Source: Treponema sp. UBA4377 (GTDB lineage: Bacteria; Spirochaetota; Spirochaetia; Treponematales; Treponemataceae). From it: 64,000 bases of DNA. Location of the stretch: positions 50,524-114,523 of the forward strand of contig DGRX01000021.1 of assembly GCA_002391235.1 (NCBI GenBank), read 5' to 3'. The first letter of the stretch is position 1. Each line of letters begins with the position of its first letter. Under the pieces are notes generated by a model. The model was not told where the DNA came from. It worked only from the letters and a program-made list of their open reading frames with translations, and did not search any database. Shown here piece by piece: positions 26,348 through 35,471 of this stretch. Made by a program: the position numbers and the translations under genes.

Positions 26348-27709
26348 TCACACCAAGCCCTGGGCAATCATCGCGTTGGCAACCTTGATGAAGCCCGCGA
26401 TGTTGGCGCCGGCGACGTAGTCGGTCTTTCCGGCTTTTGTCTTAAGGCCAAACTTCTTGGCTGTCTCAAAGGCGTTGTCATGAATGTTCTTCATGATGCC
26501 GTCAAGGCGCTGGTCAACTTCTTCGAATGACCATGAGAGGCGCTCTGAGTTCTGGCTCATTTCGAGGCCGCTGACAGAAACGCCGCCCGCGTTGGAAGCT
26601 TTTCCGGGAGCGAACAAAACGCCGGCGTCCTGGAACTTGTTTGTGGCTTCGATTGTGCTGGGCATATTGGCGCCTTCGGCAACCAACTTAACGCCGTTCT
26701 TGATAAGCATGTCGGCGTCCTTTCCGTCCAACTCGTTCTGAGTGGCGCAGGGGAAGGCGCAGTCAACTTTTACTGACCAAGGGCGGGCGCCCTTTGTGAA
26801 CTTGGCTTTGGGATATTTCTTGACATATTCGTCAATCTTTTTATGGGCGGCGCGGAACTTCTTTACGTAGTCCAACTTCTTCTGGTCGATTCCGTCGGGG
26901 TCATAGATGAATCCGCTTGAGTCTGACATTGTGACAGGCTTTGCTCCAAGCTGAATCAATTTTTCAACCGCGTACTGGGCAACGTTTCCGTCGCCGGAAA
27001 CAGCGCAAGTCTTTCCCTTGAAGTCTTCGCCGACTTTGGCGAGCATTTCGCGGGCAAAGTAAATCAAGCCGTAGCCTGTGGCTTCGGTTCTGGCCAAAGA
27101 GCCGCCAAACTGCAAGCCCTTTCCTGTAAGAACTCCTGTGAACTCGTCGCGGATTCTCTTGTACTGGCCGAACATATAGGCAACCTCGCGGCCGCCAACG
27201 CCCTTGTCTCCGGCCGGAACGTCTGTGTCCGGTCCGATGTGGCGCTGCAATTCTGTCATGAATGACTGGCAGAAGCGCATGACTTCCGCGTCTGACTTTC
27301 CATGGGGATCAAAGTCGCTTCCGCCCTTTCCGCCGCCCATCGGGAGCGTTGTAAGGCTGTTCTTAAGTGTCTGCTCAAAGCCCAAGAATTTGAGTACCGA
27401 AAGGTTGACTTCGGGACTAAAGCGGATGCCTCCCTTGTAGGGGCCGATCGCGCTGTTGAACTGAACGCGGTAGCCGCGGTTGACGTGGGCCTTGCCTTTG
27501 TCGTCTGTCCACGGAACGCGGAACATGATGACTCGTTCCGGCTCTACGAAACGCTCGAGAACCGCCTGGCTCTCAAGTTGCTTTTGCATTTTTGCAACGA
27601 TAGGATCAAGAGTTGTCAAAACTTCCTGAACCGCCTGGAGGAATTCGGGTTCGTTGGCGTTCTTAGCCTGAACGTCCGCCCAAATTCTTTTAACGTATTC
27701 GTTTTTCAT
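26348..27709 (-). CDS. gdhA: NADP-specific glutamate dehydrogenase
   Basis: GdhA aminates 2-oxoglutarate to glutamate and is a main ammonia-assimilation enzyme. The 453-residue sequence has RVQFNSAIGPYKGGIRF, the active-site Lys region LPMGGGKGGSDFDPHGKSD, VPAGDKGVGGREVAYMFGQY and the NAD(P)-binding SGDGNVAQYA. Length is typical of the small hexameric class. GGGAG precedes the ATG. The leader, about 50 nt, includes a hairpin (ttgaag/cttcaa) around a GCCTGCGGC core and a -10 box TAATAT at 27756-27761. Confidence 0.95.
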   Translation of the reverse strand: MKNEYVKRIWADVQAKNANEPEFLQAVQEVLTTLDPIVAKMQKQLESQAVLERFVEPERVIMFRVPWTDDKGKAHVNRGYRVQFNSAIGPYKGGIRFSPEVNLSVLKFLGFEQTLKNSLTTLPMGGGKGGSDFDPHGKSDAEVMRFCQSFMTELQRHIGPDTDVPAGDKGVGGREVAYMFGQYKRIRDEFTGVLTGKGLQFGGSLARTEATGYGLIYFAREMLAKVGEDFKGKTCAVSGDGNVAQYAVEKLIQLGAKPVTMSDSSGFIYDPDGIDQKKLDYVKKFRAAHKKIDEYVKKYPKAKFTKGARPWSVKVDCAFPCATQNELDGKDADMLIKNGVKLVAEGANMPSTIEATNKFQDAGVLFAPGKASNAGGVSVSGLEMSQNSERLSWSFEEVDQRLDGIMKNIHDNAFETAKKFGLKTKAGKTDYVAGANIAGFIKVANAMIAQGLV

Positions 27710-27863
27710 TGTTACTCCCGCTTTGCGGCCGAGTTTGAAGCCGCAGGCAACTTCAATATTATCAAATTTTTAAGTCTTGTTAAAGTAGTTTATGCGGAAT
27801 TTTTGGGAAAATTTGAGGAATTTTGCGCCATTCGGAACTGCCGAAAGCCAAAGAGGCGCGGGC

Positions 27864-27891
27864 AAAAAAAAGCCCGCCGATTGGGGCGGGC
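27864..27891 (-). terminator. Intrinsic terminator of adk
   Basis: On the minus strand gcccgcc and ggcgggc form a 7-bp stem followed by T8, 22 bases after the adk stop codon. Confidence 0.85.
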
Positions 27892-27913
27892 GCTAGGTTC
27901 AGCCAAAAGCGGC

Positions 27914-28543
27914 TTAGTTCTTGAACATCTTCTTGAACTCGACCAAGAGGTCGTCAGTCTCGATGGCGGCGTCTACGTCCGTCAACTTGTTTTTGGCGCG
28001 GTAGTAGGCGATAAGAGGCTCGGTCTGCTCGCGGTAAACGTCCATGCGGTGCAAGATTGACTCCTGCTTGTCGTCGTCGCGCTGGTAAAGCTCGCCGCCG
28101 CACTCGTCGCAAACGCCCTCAACCTTTGGGGCCTTTGTCAAAATGTTAAAGTTGGCTCCGCACTTTTTGCAGACGCGGCGGGTGCTGAGGCGCTTGATTA
28201 CAATGTCGTCGGCGATTGTAAAGTTGACGCAAGTTACGTCCGGGCAGAATTTTCCAAGCTCGTCGGCCTGGGGAATCGTGCGCGGGAATCCGTCAAGGAT
28301 AAAGCCGTTCTTGCAGTCGGGCTGGGCCAAGCGTTCCTGAACGAGGGCGCAAGTGATGTCGTCGCTGACCAATCCGCCGGCGTCAATGATTGACTTTACC
28401 TTTTTTCCAAGTTCAGTCTGGTTTTTAATCGCGGCGCGGAAAATGTCGCCGGTTGAAATGTGTGGAATGTTGTAGTCTTTTGCCACTTTTACGGCAAGCG
28501 AGCCCTTTCCGGCTCCGGGCGGTCCCAAGAAAATAAAATTCAT
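27914..28543 (-). CDS. adk: Adenylate kinase
   Basis: Adk interconverts ATP + AMP and 2 ADP. The P-loop is GPPGAGKGS (the last residue is normally Thr; Ser is conservative). DGFPRT for AMP binding is present, and the long lid has two zinc-type Cys pairs (CKKCGANFN and CDECGGEL). It is 209 residues long. AGGAG precedes the ATG. A promoter-like TATACT lies upstream on the minus strand around 28575. Confidence 0.95.
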   Translation of the reverse strand: MNFIFLGPPGAGKGSLAVKVAKDYNIPHISTGDIFRAAIKNQTELGKKVKSIIDAGGLVSDDITCALVQERLAQPDCKNGFILDGFPRTIPQADELGKFCPDVTCVNFTIADDIVIKRLSTRRVCKKCGANFNILTKAPKVEGVCDECGGELYQRDDDKQESILHRMDVYREQTEPLIAYYRAKNKLTDVDAAIETDDLLVEFKKMFKN

Positions 28544-28604
28544 TTGTGTCTCCTATAATGGTTATTCCGCATAGTATAGCGCGAATTGCGGGAAAATGCA
28601 AATT

Positions 28605-31067
28605 TTATTTTTGTCCCACCACAAAGAGCGCGACTTCGCTGGTCCAGTCAAAGATTGTGGTCTGCGCGGCGGAAGAAAAGAAGCGGGCTAGCTCGGCGGT
28701 TTTGTCGGAGCCGATGGCGGCCTTTATGGCGGCGGCGTAAGGAGAGCTTTCGCTTTCAAACCAGGCGCTGATTTCCTTTTGGCTTATGCGGCGCTTTTCG
28801 GTTATCTTGCTTGCCTTGCATTCAACCTTAAAGCCTTGCTCCTCAAAAACTTTTTTGACGCTTTCCGCGTTCCAGTCAAACAGGGGATTTGATTTGTCGC
28901 TAAAGAATTTTTCTTCGGCCTCGGACATTTTTTCCAAGAGCGGCCGCCAAGCGTCAAGAATGCCGCCGGCCAAAACCTGCTTTTCGATGACCTTGCTTAC
29001 CCGCTGGCCCGCGCTGGGGATTTGCTGGCTGATGATGATTTTCCAGCCGGCGGGAATTTTTCCTGCGATTCCGCAAGTGGCAAAGGCGCCGCTCATCGCT
29101 TGGACGCTTTCCGCGCTGTTAAAGGGATTCCTAAAAAAGAATTTGTCAAAGACAATGTTTTTTTCCAAATACGCGTCCAAGACTTTTTGGAGGAGCGCTT
29201 CGTCCACCGACTGTTGCGCGGCCTTTGATTGCTGGCCGCCTCCCGCGCCTGTTTCCGCGCCGTCGGCCTCTTCCGCTCCAGGGCGAACTATCAGCACAGG
29301 CTTGTCCAAGTCGCCCAATGTGCGCACGTATTGCTCCAACACTTCAAGGCCTTTTTGGGAACGGCACAAGCCGCAAGTGACGCCTTCGGGAGTTTTTCGC
29401 GCAAGCTCCCACAACAAAAGCGCGTCGTCGGCGTTCCACACCAAGGAACGGTCGCTTCTAACCAAACGCGCGGCTTCTATCATTTGGTCGCGCGCTTGCA
29501 AGAGAACTTCGGCGCGGTTGGAATCCAAGCGCTCGCGCCAAGACTTGTCGGCGTTTTGAAGCGCGTTCTCCTTGCCCTGGTCTTTTGGGCTAAAGGTCAG
29601 CGACTCGCCGTTCTTGTCCTTAAACTGCTGCTGCAGCAAAAGCGCGACGTCCGAATTTTTGCTTCCGGTTGTCTGGCTTGAAGTCGGGTCCAGCGCGCGC
29701 TCGCCGGTGTCGTCTTCCAAGATGGCCGCGATTTGCAATTCCCTGCGCGACAAAACGTCGTCGCGAATTTTCTTTTCGTAGCCCTGGTCGCTGGGCGTGT
29801 AAAAGACGCGGCCAACCAATTGGTCGGGCAAATATTGCTGGGCCACCCAGTGGTCGCGGTAAGCGTGCGGATACAAGTAGCCCGCGCCGTGGCCAAAGCC
29901 TTCGGCGTCGCGGCTTGCGTCGCGCAAATGGTTTGGAACTTCGGTGTCTTCCTTTTCCACTGATGCCAGCGCGTCAAAAAAGGCCATCGACGAATTTGAC
30001 TTGGGAGCGGTGGCCAAGTAAAGCGCGGCGTGCGCCAAATGGTAGCGGCCTTCGGGCAAGCCCACGCGGTCAAAGGCCGCGGCGCAAGATTCCACCACGC
30101 CAAGCGCGTAAGGGTCGGCCAAGCCCGTGTCTTCGCAGGCGCTTATCAACATTCGCCTAAAAATAAAATGCGGGTCTTCGCCAGAGCGCACCATTCTTGC
30201 AAGCCAATACATCGCCGCGTCCGGGTCCCTGCCCCGCAAACTTTTTATAAAGGCGCTTATAATGTCGTAATGGTAGTCGCCGTCGCGGTCGTAAAGGACA
30301 ACCTTTTTTTGGATCGACTCTTCCGCCGCCTCCCGGCTGATAAAGATTGTGCTTCCGTAAGAAGGCTGCGGCGGGTTTGCGTCAGGCGCCCACTGGACTG
30401 GCGTGGTTTCGACGGCGAGCTCCAGCGCGTTTAAAAGCGAGCGCGCGTCTCCGTTGGCAGTGTCGATCAAGTGCTCCAAGGCGCCGCTTTCAAAATCGAT
30501 TCGCCAGTGGCCGTAGCCGCGGTCGATGTCGTTGAGCGCCATGTAAGCGACGTTCTTTAAATCGTCTTTCGTAAGCTGCTTTAATTGAAATACGCGGCTG
30601 CGGCTTACGAGCGCTTTGTTCACTTCAAAGAAGGGGTTTTCGGTAGTGGCGCCGATTAAGATTATCGTTCCGTTTTCCACCCAGGGCAAAAGCGCGTCTT
30701 GCTGCGCCTTGTTCCAGCGGTGGACTTCGTCAACGAACAAGATTGTGCGGCGGCTGTATAGGTTCTTAAAGTCTTCGGCTTGCTTTATTGCGTTGCGTAT
30801 GTCGGCAACACCGGTAAGAACCGCGTTCAATGTTATGAAGTTGCTTTTTGTGTGGCTGGCTATGACGCGCGCGAGGGTCGTCTTTCCGCTTCCGGGAGGG
30901 CCGTAAAATATCACGGAAGTCAACTGGTCGGCGGCAATGGCTCGGCGAAGAAGGCGGCCCTTTCCAACGATGTGGTCTTGGCCGATGTACTCGTCAAGGT
31001 TCCGCGGCCTCATTCGCGCGGCTAAGGGTTCATGCGTCTTTGTGTTTTCAAAAAGTTCATTGGCCAT
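28605..31067 (-). CDS. rarA: RarA/MgsA AAA+ ATPase with long C-terminal extension
   Basis: Residues about 1-430 are a full RarA (MgsA/WRNIP1 family) replication-fork ATPase: RPRNLDEYIGQDHIVG, Walker A GPPGSGKTT, Walker B ILFVDEVHRWNKAQQDALLP, sensor GATTENPFFEVN, and the C-terminal DPHFIFRRMLISACEDTGLADP and EVPNHLRD. Usual RarA ends near 430-450. Here about 390 more residues follow; they contain VWNADDALLLWELARKTPEGVTCGL and a repeated theme that resembles a degraded SAM-methyltransferase fold, ending FDWTSEVALFVVGQK. The start at 31067 fits the family N-terminus; an ATG at 31094 would overlap the preceding gene. No clear ribosome site. Third gene of the ompW-lipoprotein-rarA unit. Confidence 0.85.
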   Translation of the reverse strand: MANELFENTKTHEPLAARMRPRNLDEYIGQDHIVGKGRLLRRAIAADQLTSVIFYGPPGSGKTTLARVIASHTKSNFITLNAVLTGVADIRNAIKQAEDFKNLYSRRTILFVDEVHRWNKAQQDALLPWVENGTIILIGATTENPFFEVNKALVSRSRVFQLKQLTKDDLKNVAYMALNDIDRGYGHWRIDFESGALEHLIDTANGDARSLLNALELAVETTPVQWAPDANPPQPSYGSTIFISREAAEESIQKKVVLYDRDGDYHYDIISAFIKSLRGRDPDAAMYWLARMVRSGEDPHFIFRRMLISACEDTGLADPYALGVVESCAAAFDRVGLPEGRYHLAHAALYLATAPKSNSSMAFFDALASVEKEDTEVPNHLRDASRDAEGFGHGAGYLYPHAYRDHWVAQQYLPDQLVGRVFYTPSDQGYEKKIRDDVLSRRELQIAAILEDDTGERALDPTSSQTTGSKNSDVALLLQQQFKDKNGESLTFSPKDQGKENALQNADKSWRERLDSNRAEVLLQARDQMIEAARLVRSDRSLVWNADDALLLWELARKTPEGVTCGLCRSQKGLEVLEQYVRTLGDLDKPVLIVRPGAEEADGAETGAGGGQQSKAAQQSVDEALLQKVLDAYLEKNIVFDKFFFRNPFNSAESVQAMSGAFATCGIAGKIPAGWKIIISQQIPSAGQRVSKVIEKQVLAGGILDAWRPLLEKMSEAEEKFFSDKSNPLFDWNAESVKKVFEEQGFKVECKASKITEKRRISQKEISAWFESESSPYAAAIKAAIGSDKTAELARFFSSAAQTTIFDWTSEVALFVVGQK

Positions 31068-31074
31068 TCGATAA

Positions 31075-32202
31075 TTAGTCGCGGTTCCACTCATGCCTTT
31101 CAGGATAGTAGGCCCACATGCAGATGTGGTCGAATTGGGCGGAATTGCTTCCGTTTCCTGTGTAGTTTTGGCTTGCGTAAATCGCGGTTTCGGTTTCGTT
31201 TTTTTCCGGATTGACTACCAATATCGAAAGAATGTTGTACTGCGCGCTAAGCGTCGCCTCCGCATTGTAAGGCATGTTTGACGCTCTTGAACCGGGAACC
31301 CCCTCCGTTAAAGGATGATGGGTGATTCCGCTTGAAGTTCCGACAAGGATATAGTCTTTTGTAACGCCCAGCGACAAAATGCCGGCCTTGGCGCCCACGC
31401 TGTTAGTCTTCGCTCCGCCCCAACGCAATGTGGAACCGTCGCCGTAATAATAAATCGTCGCGGCGACGGAAGAACTTTCGTTTGTGCAAGAGCCTGTGGA
31501 CCAAAAGAAGCGGACATCGTTTCCGACGGCTACGCAGGACTGCGAAACCTTATCTTTGTTGCAGCATGGCTTTGTGTCAGCGTTGCTCACAGACGGTTCG
31601 TTTGTCGTTCCTTTTTCCCATTTCTCATCCGCTGAATTTTCGTTCAATTGATAAGCTACATATCCGACAGAAGTGTTTTCACTTCTTAAAATAAAGTAAG
31701 CCTTTCGCTTGCTTTGATCTATAGCGTTTGTGCAAAACAAAATGGTTTCAACAGTTTTTCCGCCCACCGTATACGGAATGTCTCCGCTTCCATAAACTCC
31801 AGTCACCTTGCTCCAGCTTGATCCGTCTCTAGAATACCACAACTCGCGGCGCACAGGGATGTTTTCGCCGTCTTTAGACGAATCTTTTGAAATGCCGACA
31901 AGCGCGTAGATGTAATTAGAGTCCGCGGCCAATTTTATGACTTGTCCCGAAGGCGCTCCCGTCTTGGACCAAGTTCCGTAACTGTTGCTGGTGTTGCTCT
32001 TTCGGTAAATGTTTCCGTTGGCGCAATAAAACTGGTCTTTAAAGCGGATTATGCTTCTGATGTCAGACTTAATGTTGGCGTCTTTTAATGTGACTTCTTT
32101 GCGAATGTTCCAATAAATGACGTCCTGGCAGCCGGAAACAAGCGCGACCGCAACTGCGGCCAAGGAAGCGAGGACGAGCTTTTTTGCTTTTAAAAGTTTC
32201 AT
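31075..32202 (-). CDS. Lipoprotein of unknown function, propeller-like, 375 aa
   Basis: The N-terminus is a lipoprotein signal with lipobox VSGC at about residues 22-25. The mature region has repeated beta segments such as ELWYSRDGSSWSKVTG and YWNIRKEVTL that resemble BNR or propeller blades. There is no enzyme motif. GGGAGG lies before the ATG, 12 nt after the beta-barrel gene's stop. Treponemes carry many such surface or periplasmic lipoproteins; the function is unknown. Confidence 0.65.
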   Translation of the reverse strand: MKLLKAKKLVLASLAAVAVALVSGCQDVIYWNIRKEVTLKDANIKSDIRSIIRFKDQFYCANGNIYRKSNTSNSYGTWSKTGAPSGQVIKLAADSNYIYALVGISKDSSKDGENIPVRRELWYSRDGSSWSKVTGVYGSGDIPYTVGGKTVETILFCTNAIDQSKRKAYFILRSENTSVGYVAYQLNENSADEKWEKGTTNEPSVSNADTKPCCNKDKVSQSCVAVGNDVRFFWSTGSCTNESSSVAATIYYYGDGSTLRWGGAKTNSVGAKAGILSLGVTKDYILVGTSSGITHHPLTEGVPGSRASNMPYNAEATLSAQYNILSILVVNPEKNETETAIYASQNYTGNGSNSAQFDHICMWAYYPERHEWNRD

Positions 32203-32214
32203 TCTTGCGCCTCC

Positions 32215-32937
32215 CTAAAAGTGATACTTTACGCCGGCCGAAACGGAGGCCATGTTAAGATAATCGTTCTTTGAAGAATCCTTGAAATACCATTGGGGCA
32301 TGTAAGTGAAAAAGCCCTCTATGCCGGCGGACCAGCCTTCGCTGATTCGATAATAGCAACCGGCGCCCGCTCGGATTATCAAGCCCGGAAAGAAAGTGTT
32401 CGCCAAATAATTTGTCGCCACCATTCCGACATTGACCGTAATCGGAAACTCAAATTTTTTGATTGCCGGAAGGAATGTCACCCCAACAGTCATCGGAATG
32501 TATGTAAGGATGTTGCTTCCAATAGTGGGGTTGTAGCCAAAGCCAAGCTCAACGCCAAGCGCAAGCCAAGACGTCAAAAAGCGTCCGTAGCCTACTGTGG
32601 CCTGGCCGCCAACCTTTAAATTTTTGCCAAAATTCAAGGGAAAGTTAGGCATCAAGCGAACGTTGATGAACTGGTCTCCGGGCGCGTTTTGCAAATAAAC
32701 AAAATCATATTGATCGTCGTAAATGTCGGGCGAGTCTCCCTCGTCAGTTTTGTCATCATTATTGGCTTGCTCATTGTTCTGAGCTTCCTGTGAATTCTGT
32801 GAGTCTTGCGAGCCTTGCTCTTTCTGTGTTTCCTGCTTTTCTTGTGAATTGCTTTCGCTTTCCTGCGAATAGAAATTGGCGCTCAAAAAGAAAAAGGCGC
32901 AAAAAGCGAGAACAATTGTTTTTAACTTGCTTTTCAT
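32215..32937 (-). CDS. OmpW-like small outer-membrane beta-barrel protein
   Basis: A signal peptide (about 1-24) is followed by a low-complexity Gln/Ser/Glu/Asn region of about 40 residues (SQEKQETQKEQGSQDSQNSQ). The rest shows alternating strands typical of an eight-stranded barrel: INVRLMPNFPLNFG, ATVGYGRFLTSWLALGVELGFGYNPTIGSN, TVNVGMVATNYLANTF and a terminal SVSAGVKYHF ending in Phe, as barrel proteins do. It resembles the treponemal TP0733/OmpW group from memory. GAGG precedes the ATG. Confidence 0.7.
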   Translation of the reverse strand: MKSKLKTIVLAFCAFFFLSANFYSQESESNSQEKQETQKEQGSQDSQNSQEAQNNEQANNDDKTDEGDSPDIYDDQYDFVYLQNAPGDQFINVRLMPNFPLNFGKNLKVGGQATVGYGRFLTSWLALGVELGFGYNPTIGSNILTYIPMTVGVTFLPAIKKFEFPITVNVGMVATNYLANTFFPGLIIRAGAGCYYRISEGWSAGIEGFFTYMPQWYFKDSSKNDYLNMASVSAGVKYHF

Positions 32938-32953
32938 AAATCCTCAATTATGG

Positions 32954-32988
32954 TAGAATATTATATACTTTTTTACTAAACAAAGCAA
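32954..32988. promoter_or_regulatory. Overlapping divergent promoters of folD and the OmpW-like gene
   Basis: Plus strand: extended -10 TGGTAGAAT, with the hexamer at 32954-32959. Minus strand: TTGCTT (32983-32988), a 17-nt spacer and TATAAT (32960-32965). The two -10 boxes touch, so polymerase can occupy only one promoter at a time. Confidence 0.6.
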
Positions 32989-33015
32989 TAAGACTGCAGG
33001 TTACAGGGGAATTTT

Positions 33016-33924
33016 ATGGAATGCAAGGTTATAGACGGAAAAGCGGTCGCGGCTGACATCCGCGCGCAAGTGGCAAAGCGCGTTGAGGCGCTGAAGGCCA
33101 AGGGCGTAATGCCCGCCCTAAGCGTGATTTTGGTCGGCGACAACCCGGCCAGCGTAAGCTACGTGACAGGAAAGCAAAAGGCCCTTGCCGAGGCGGGCAT
33201 GGTTGACAAATCGATTCACTTGCCCGAATCCACCAGCGAGCGGGAATTGCTGGACCTAATCGCAAAGCTAAACGCCGACCCTTCCGTCCACGGAATTTTG
33301 GTGCAACTCCCCCTTCCCAAGCATATAAATGAAGAAAAAGTCACGCTCGCCATCGACCCCAAAAAGGACGTTGACGGCTTTCACCCCGTCAACATGGGGA
33401 ACTTGTTGATAGGAAGAAAAGGCTTTTTGCCCTGCACCCCCCACGGCGTTTTGATTTTGCTGGAACGCGCGGGCGTCCAAACAAACGGAGCGCGCGCGGC
33501 GGTAATCGGTCGCTCAAACATCGTCGGAAAGCCGATGGCGCTCTTGCTTAGCCGAAAGGAATATAATTCCACCGTGACCCTTTGCCACACGGGAACAAAA
33601 GACTTGGCCGCCATAACCCGCGAGGCCGACATAATAATCGCCGCCGCGGGCAGGCCCAACACGGTAACCGCCGACATGGTAAAAGAGGGGGCGGTTGTGA
33701 TCGACGTTGGCGTGAACCGAATCCCCGACGCTTCCAAAAAGTCCGGCTTCCGCTTAGTCGGCGACGTTGACTACGAGGCCATCAAGCAAAAGGCCAGCGT
33801 AATCACTCCGGTACCCGGCGGCGTGGGACCTATGACAATCGCGCTTTTGATGCAGAACACAATCGAGGCGGCGGAAAATTTTGCCGCGGAAAACGCTTAT
33901 GACCAAAAGGCCCCGCAAGCCTAA
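33016..33924 (+). CDS. folD: Bifunctional methylene-THF dehydrogenase/cyclohydrolase
   Basis: FolD makes 10-formyl-THF from methylene-THF for one-carbon metabolism. The 302-residue sequence shows [21 protein letters not shown] with the catalytic Tyr/Lys, [22 protein letters not shown], the cofactor-binding [11 protein letters not shown], and [26 protein letters not shown] lies before the ATG. It is followed after 23 nt by miaB. Confidence 0.95.
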   Translation: MECKVIDGKAVAADIRAQVAKRVEALKAKGVMPALSVILVGDNPASVSYVTGKQKALAEAGMVDKSIHLPESTSERELLDLIAKLNADPSVHGILVQLPLPKHINEEKVTLAIDPKKDVDGFHPVNMGNLLIGRKGFLPCTPHGVLILLERAGVQTNGARAAVIGRSNIVGKPMALLLSRKEYNSTVTLCHTGTKDLAAITREADIIIAAAGRPNTVTADMVKEGAVVIDVGVNRIPDASKKSGFRLVGDVDYEAIKQKASVITPVPGGVGPMTIALLMQNTIEAAENFAAENAYDQKAPQA

Positions 33925-33947
33925 AAGCGCGGACGGACTAAAAACGC

Positions 33948-35432
33948 ATGACTTATTTTTTTGAAACATACGGCTGCCAAATGAACATCGCCGAAAGCGC
34001 GGCGGTGGAGCAACTGCTAATCGCGCGCGGCTGGACAAAAGCGAGCGACGCGCAATTCGCCGACATGGTAATCATAAACACTTGCTCGGTGCGCGCGTCG
34101 GCCGAAAGCCGCATCATAGGCCGCCTGGGATATTTTACAGGCCTTAAAGCCGTGCGCGAAAAGCGCCCGCACGCCAAGACGCGCAAGATGGAAGAGGCCG
34201 CCGCATACGTAAAGGACGGCCCGATTCCCCTTACGCTTGTGGTCATGGGCTGCATGGCCGAGCGCCTTTTGGACAGCCTAAAAAAAGACTGGCCCGCCAT
34301 CGACTACGTTGTCGGAACGTTCGCCAAAAATAAATTCGGCGACATAATCAGCGCCGCGGAAAATTCCGCGATTGATTTTAAGGCCAAGACTTGCGACGCG
34401 GTTCCTGCCGACAAAAATCTTTCGCAAGGCCAAAAAGCGGCCGCGCCCGAAAAGTTTGGCGCAGCCATTGGCGCCACAATCGACGAAAAACCTGTCTACC
34501 GCTTTGCCTCCCTTTCGCTTGAGCCGGGCGCCTTTAGCTCCTTTGTTCCAATCATGAACGGCTGCAACAACTTTTGCGCTTACTGCATCGTTCCCTATGT
34601 GCGCGGCCGCGAAGTTTCCCGCCCTCTTACGGAAATCTTTGAGGAGATAAAAGTTTTGGGCGGCTACGGCGTAAAGGAAATCACGCTTTTGGGGCAGAAC
34701 GTAAATTCCTACCTTTGCGAGGACGCGGAATTTGGCCGCGTGGACTTTCCGCGCTTGCTTGAATTTATATGCCGCAAAATCGAGGAGACAGGTTCCCCGA
34801 TAAAATGGATACGCTTTGACTCAAGCCACCCAAAAGACTTGTCCGACCGCTTGATACAAGTGATGGCGAAGGAAGAGAAAATTTGCAAGCACATACATTT
34901 GCCGGTGCAGCACGGTTCCACAAAAATTTTGCAAAGAATGAACCGCCGCTACACGCGCGAACATTACCTGGAATTGGTTCAAAAGATCCGCGCGGCGATG
35001 CCCGACATTTCTCTTACCACCGACATTATGATAGGCTTTCCCGGCGAGACCGAGGAAGACTTTGAAGAGGCTTATTCATTGATGAAGGAAGTCGGCTACG
35101 AAGACGCCTTTATGTATTACTACAATCCGCGCGAAGGAACTCCGGCGGCGACTTGGCCCGACCAAATTTCTTTGGAGACAAAAAAAGAGCGGCTTCAAAA
35201 AATCATCGACTTGCAGCTTGTGATTACCCAGGCCGAAATGGAAAAGCAAGTCGGAAAAATCATAACGGTCTTGGCCGACAAAACCACGCTAGAAAACCCC
35301 AACGAACTTTTGGGCAAAACCGAGCGCGACGAGCGCGTGGCCTTTGCCGCCGACAAGTCGCTAATCGGAAGCTTTGTCCGCGTCCGGCTGACATCTCTTA
35401 ATGGTCATACGTTTAAAGGGGAACTGGTGTAA
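33948..35432 (+). CDS. miaB: tRNA-2-methylthio-N6-dimethylallyladenosine synthase MiaB
   Basis: MiaB is a radical-SAM enzyme that adds a methylthio group to i6A37 of tRNA. The auxiliary cluster cysteines are C10 (ETYGCQMN), C46 (INTCSVRA) and C102 (MGCMAE); the radical-SAM triad is C206, C210, C213 (GCNNFCAYC), followed by VRGREVSRP. The C-terminal TRAM region is present. Length 494 is above the usual 440. Part of the excess is an insert at about 148-180 (AVPADKNLSQGQKAAAPEKF) that shares wording and DNA with the MnmE inserts. Confidence 0.93.
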   Translation: MTYFFETYGCQMNIAESAAVEQLLIARGWTKASDAQFADMVIINTCSVRASAESRIIGRLGYFTGLKAVREKRPHAKTRKMEEAAAYVKDGPIPLTLVVMGCMAERLLDSLKKDWPAIDYVVGTFAKNKFGDIISAAENSAIDFKAKTCDAVPADKNLSQGQKAAAPEKFGAAIGATIDEKPVYRFASLSLEPGAFSSFVPIMNGCNNFCAYCIVPYVRGREVSRPLTEIFEEIKVLGGYGVKEITLLGQNVNSYLCEDAEFGRVDFPRLLEFICRKIEETGSPIKWIRFDSSHPKDLSDRLIQVMAKEEKICKHIHLPVQHGSTKILQRMNRRYTREHYLELVQKIRAAMPDISLTTDIMIGFPGETEEDFEEAYSLMKEVGYEDAFMYYYNPREGTPAATWPDQISLETKKERLQKIIDLQLVITQAEMEKQVGKIITVLADKTTLENPNELLGKTERDERVAFAADKSLIGSFVRVRLTSLNGHTFKGELV

Positions 35433-35436
35433 TGAC

Positions 35437-35470
35437 AAAAAGGCCCGCCGATTCTGGCGGGCCTTTGTTT
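35437..35470 (+). terminator. Intrinsic terminator of folD-miaB
   Basis: Nine base pairs (aggcccgcc, loop gattct, ggcgggcct) start 8 nt after the miaB stop and are followed by TTTGTTT. Confidence 0.88.
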
Positions 35471-35471
35471 A

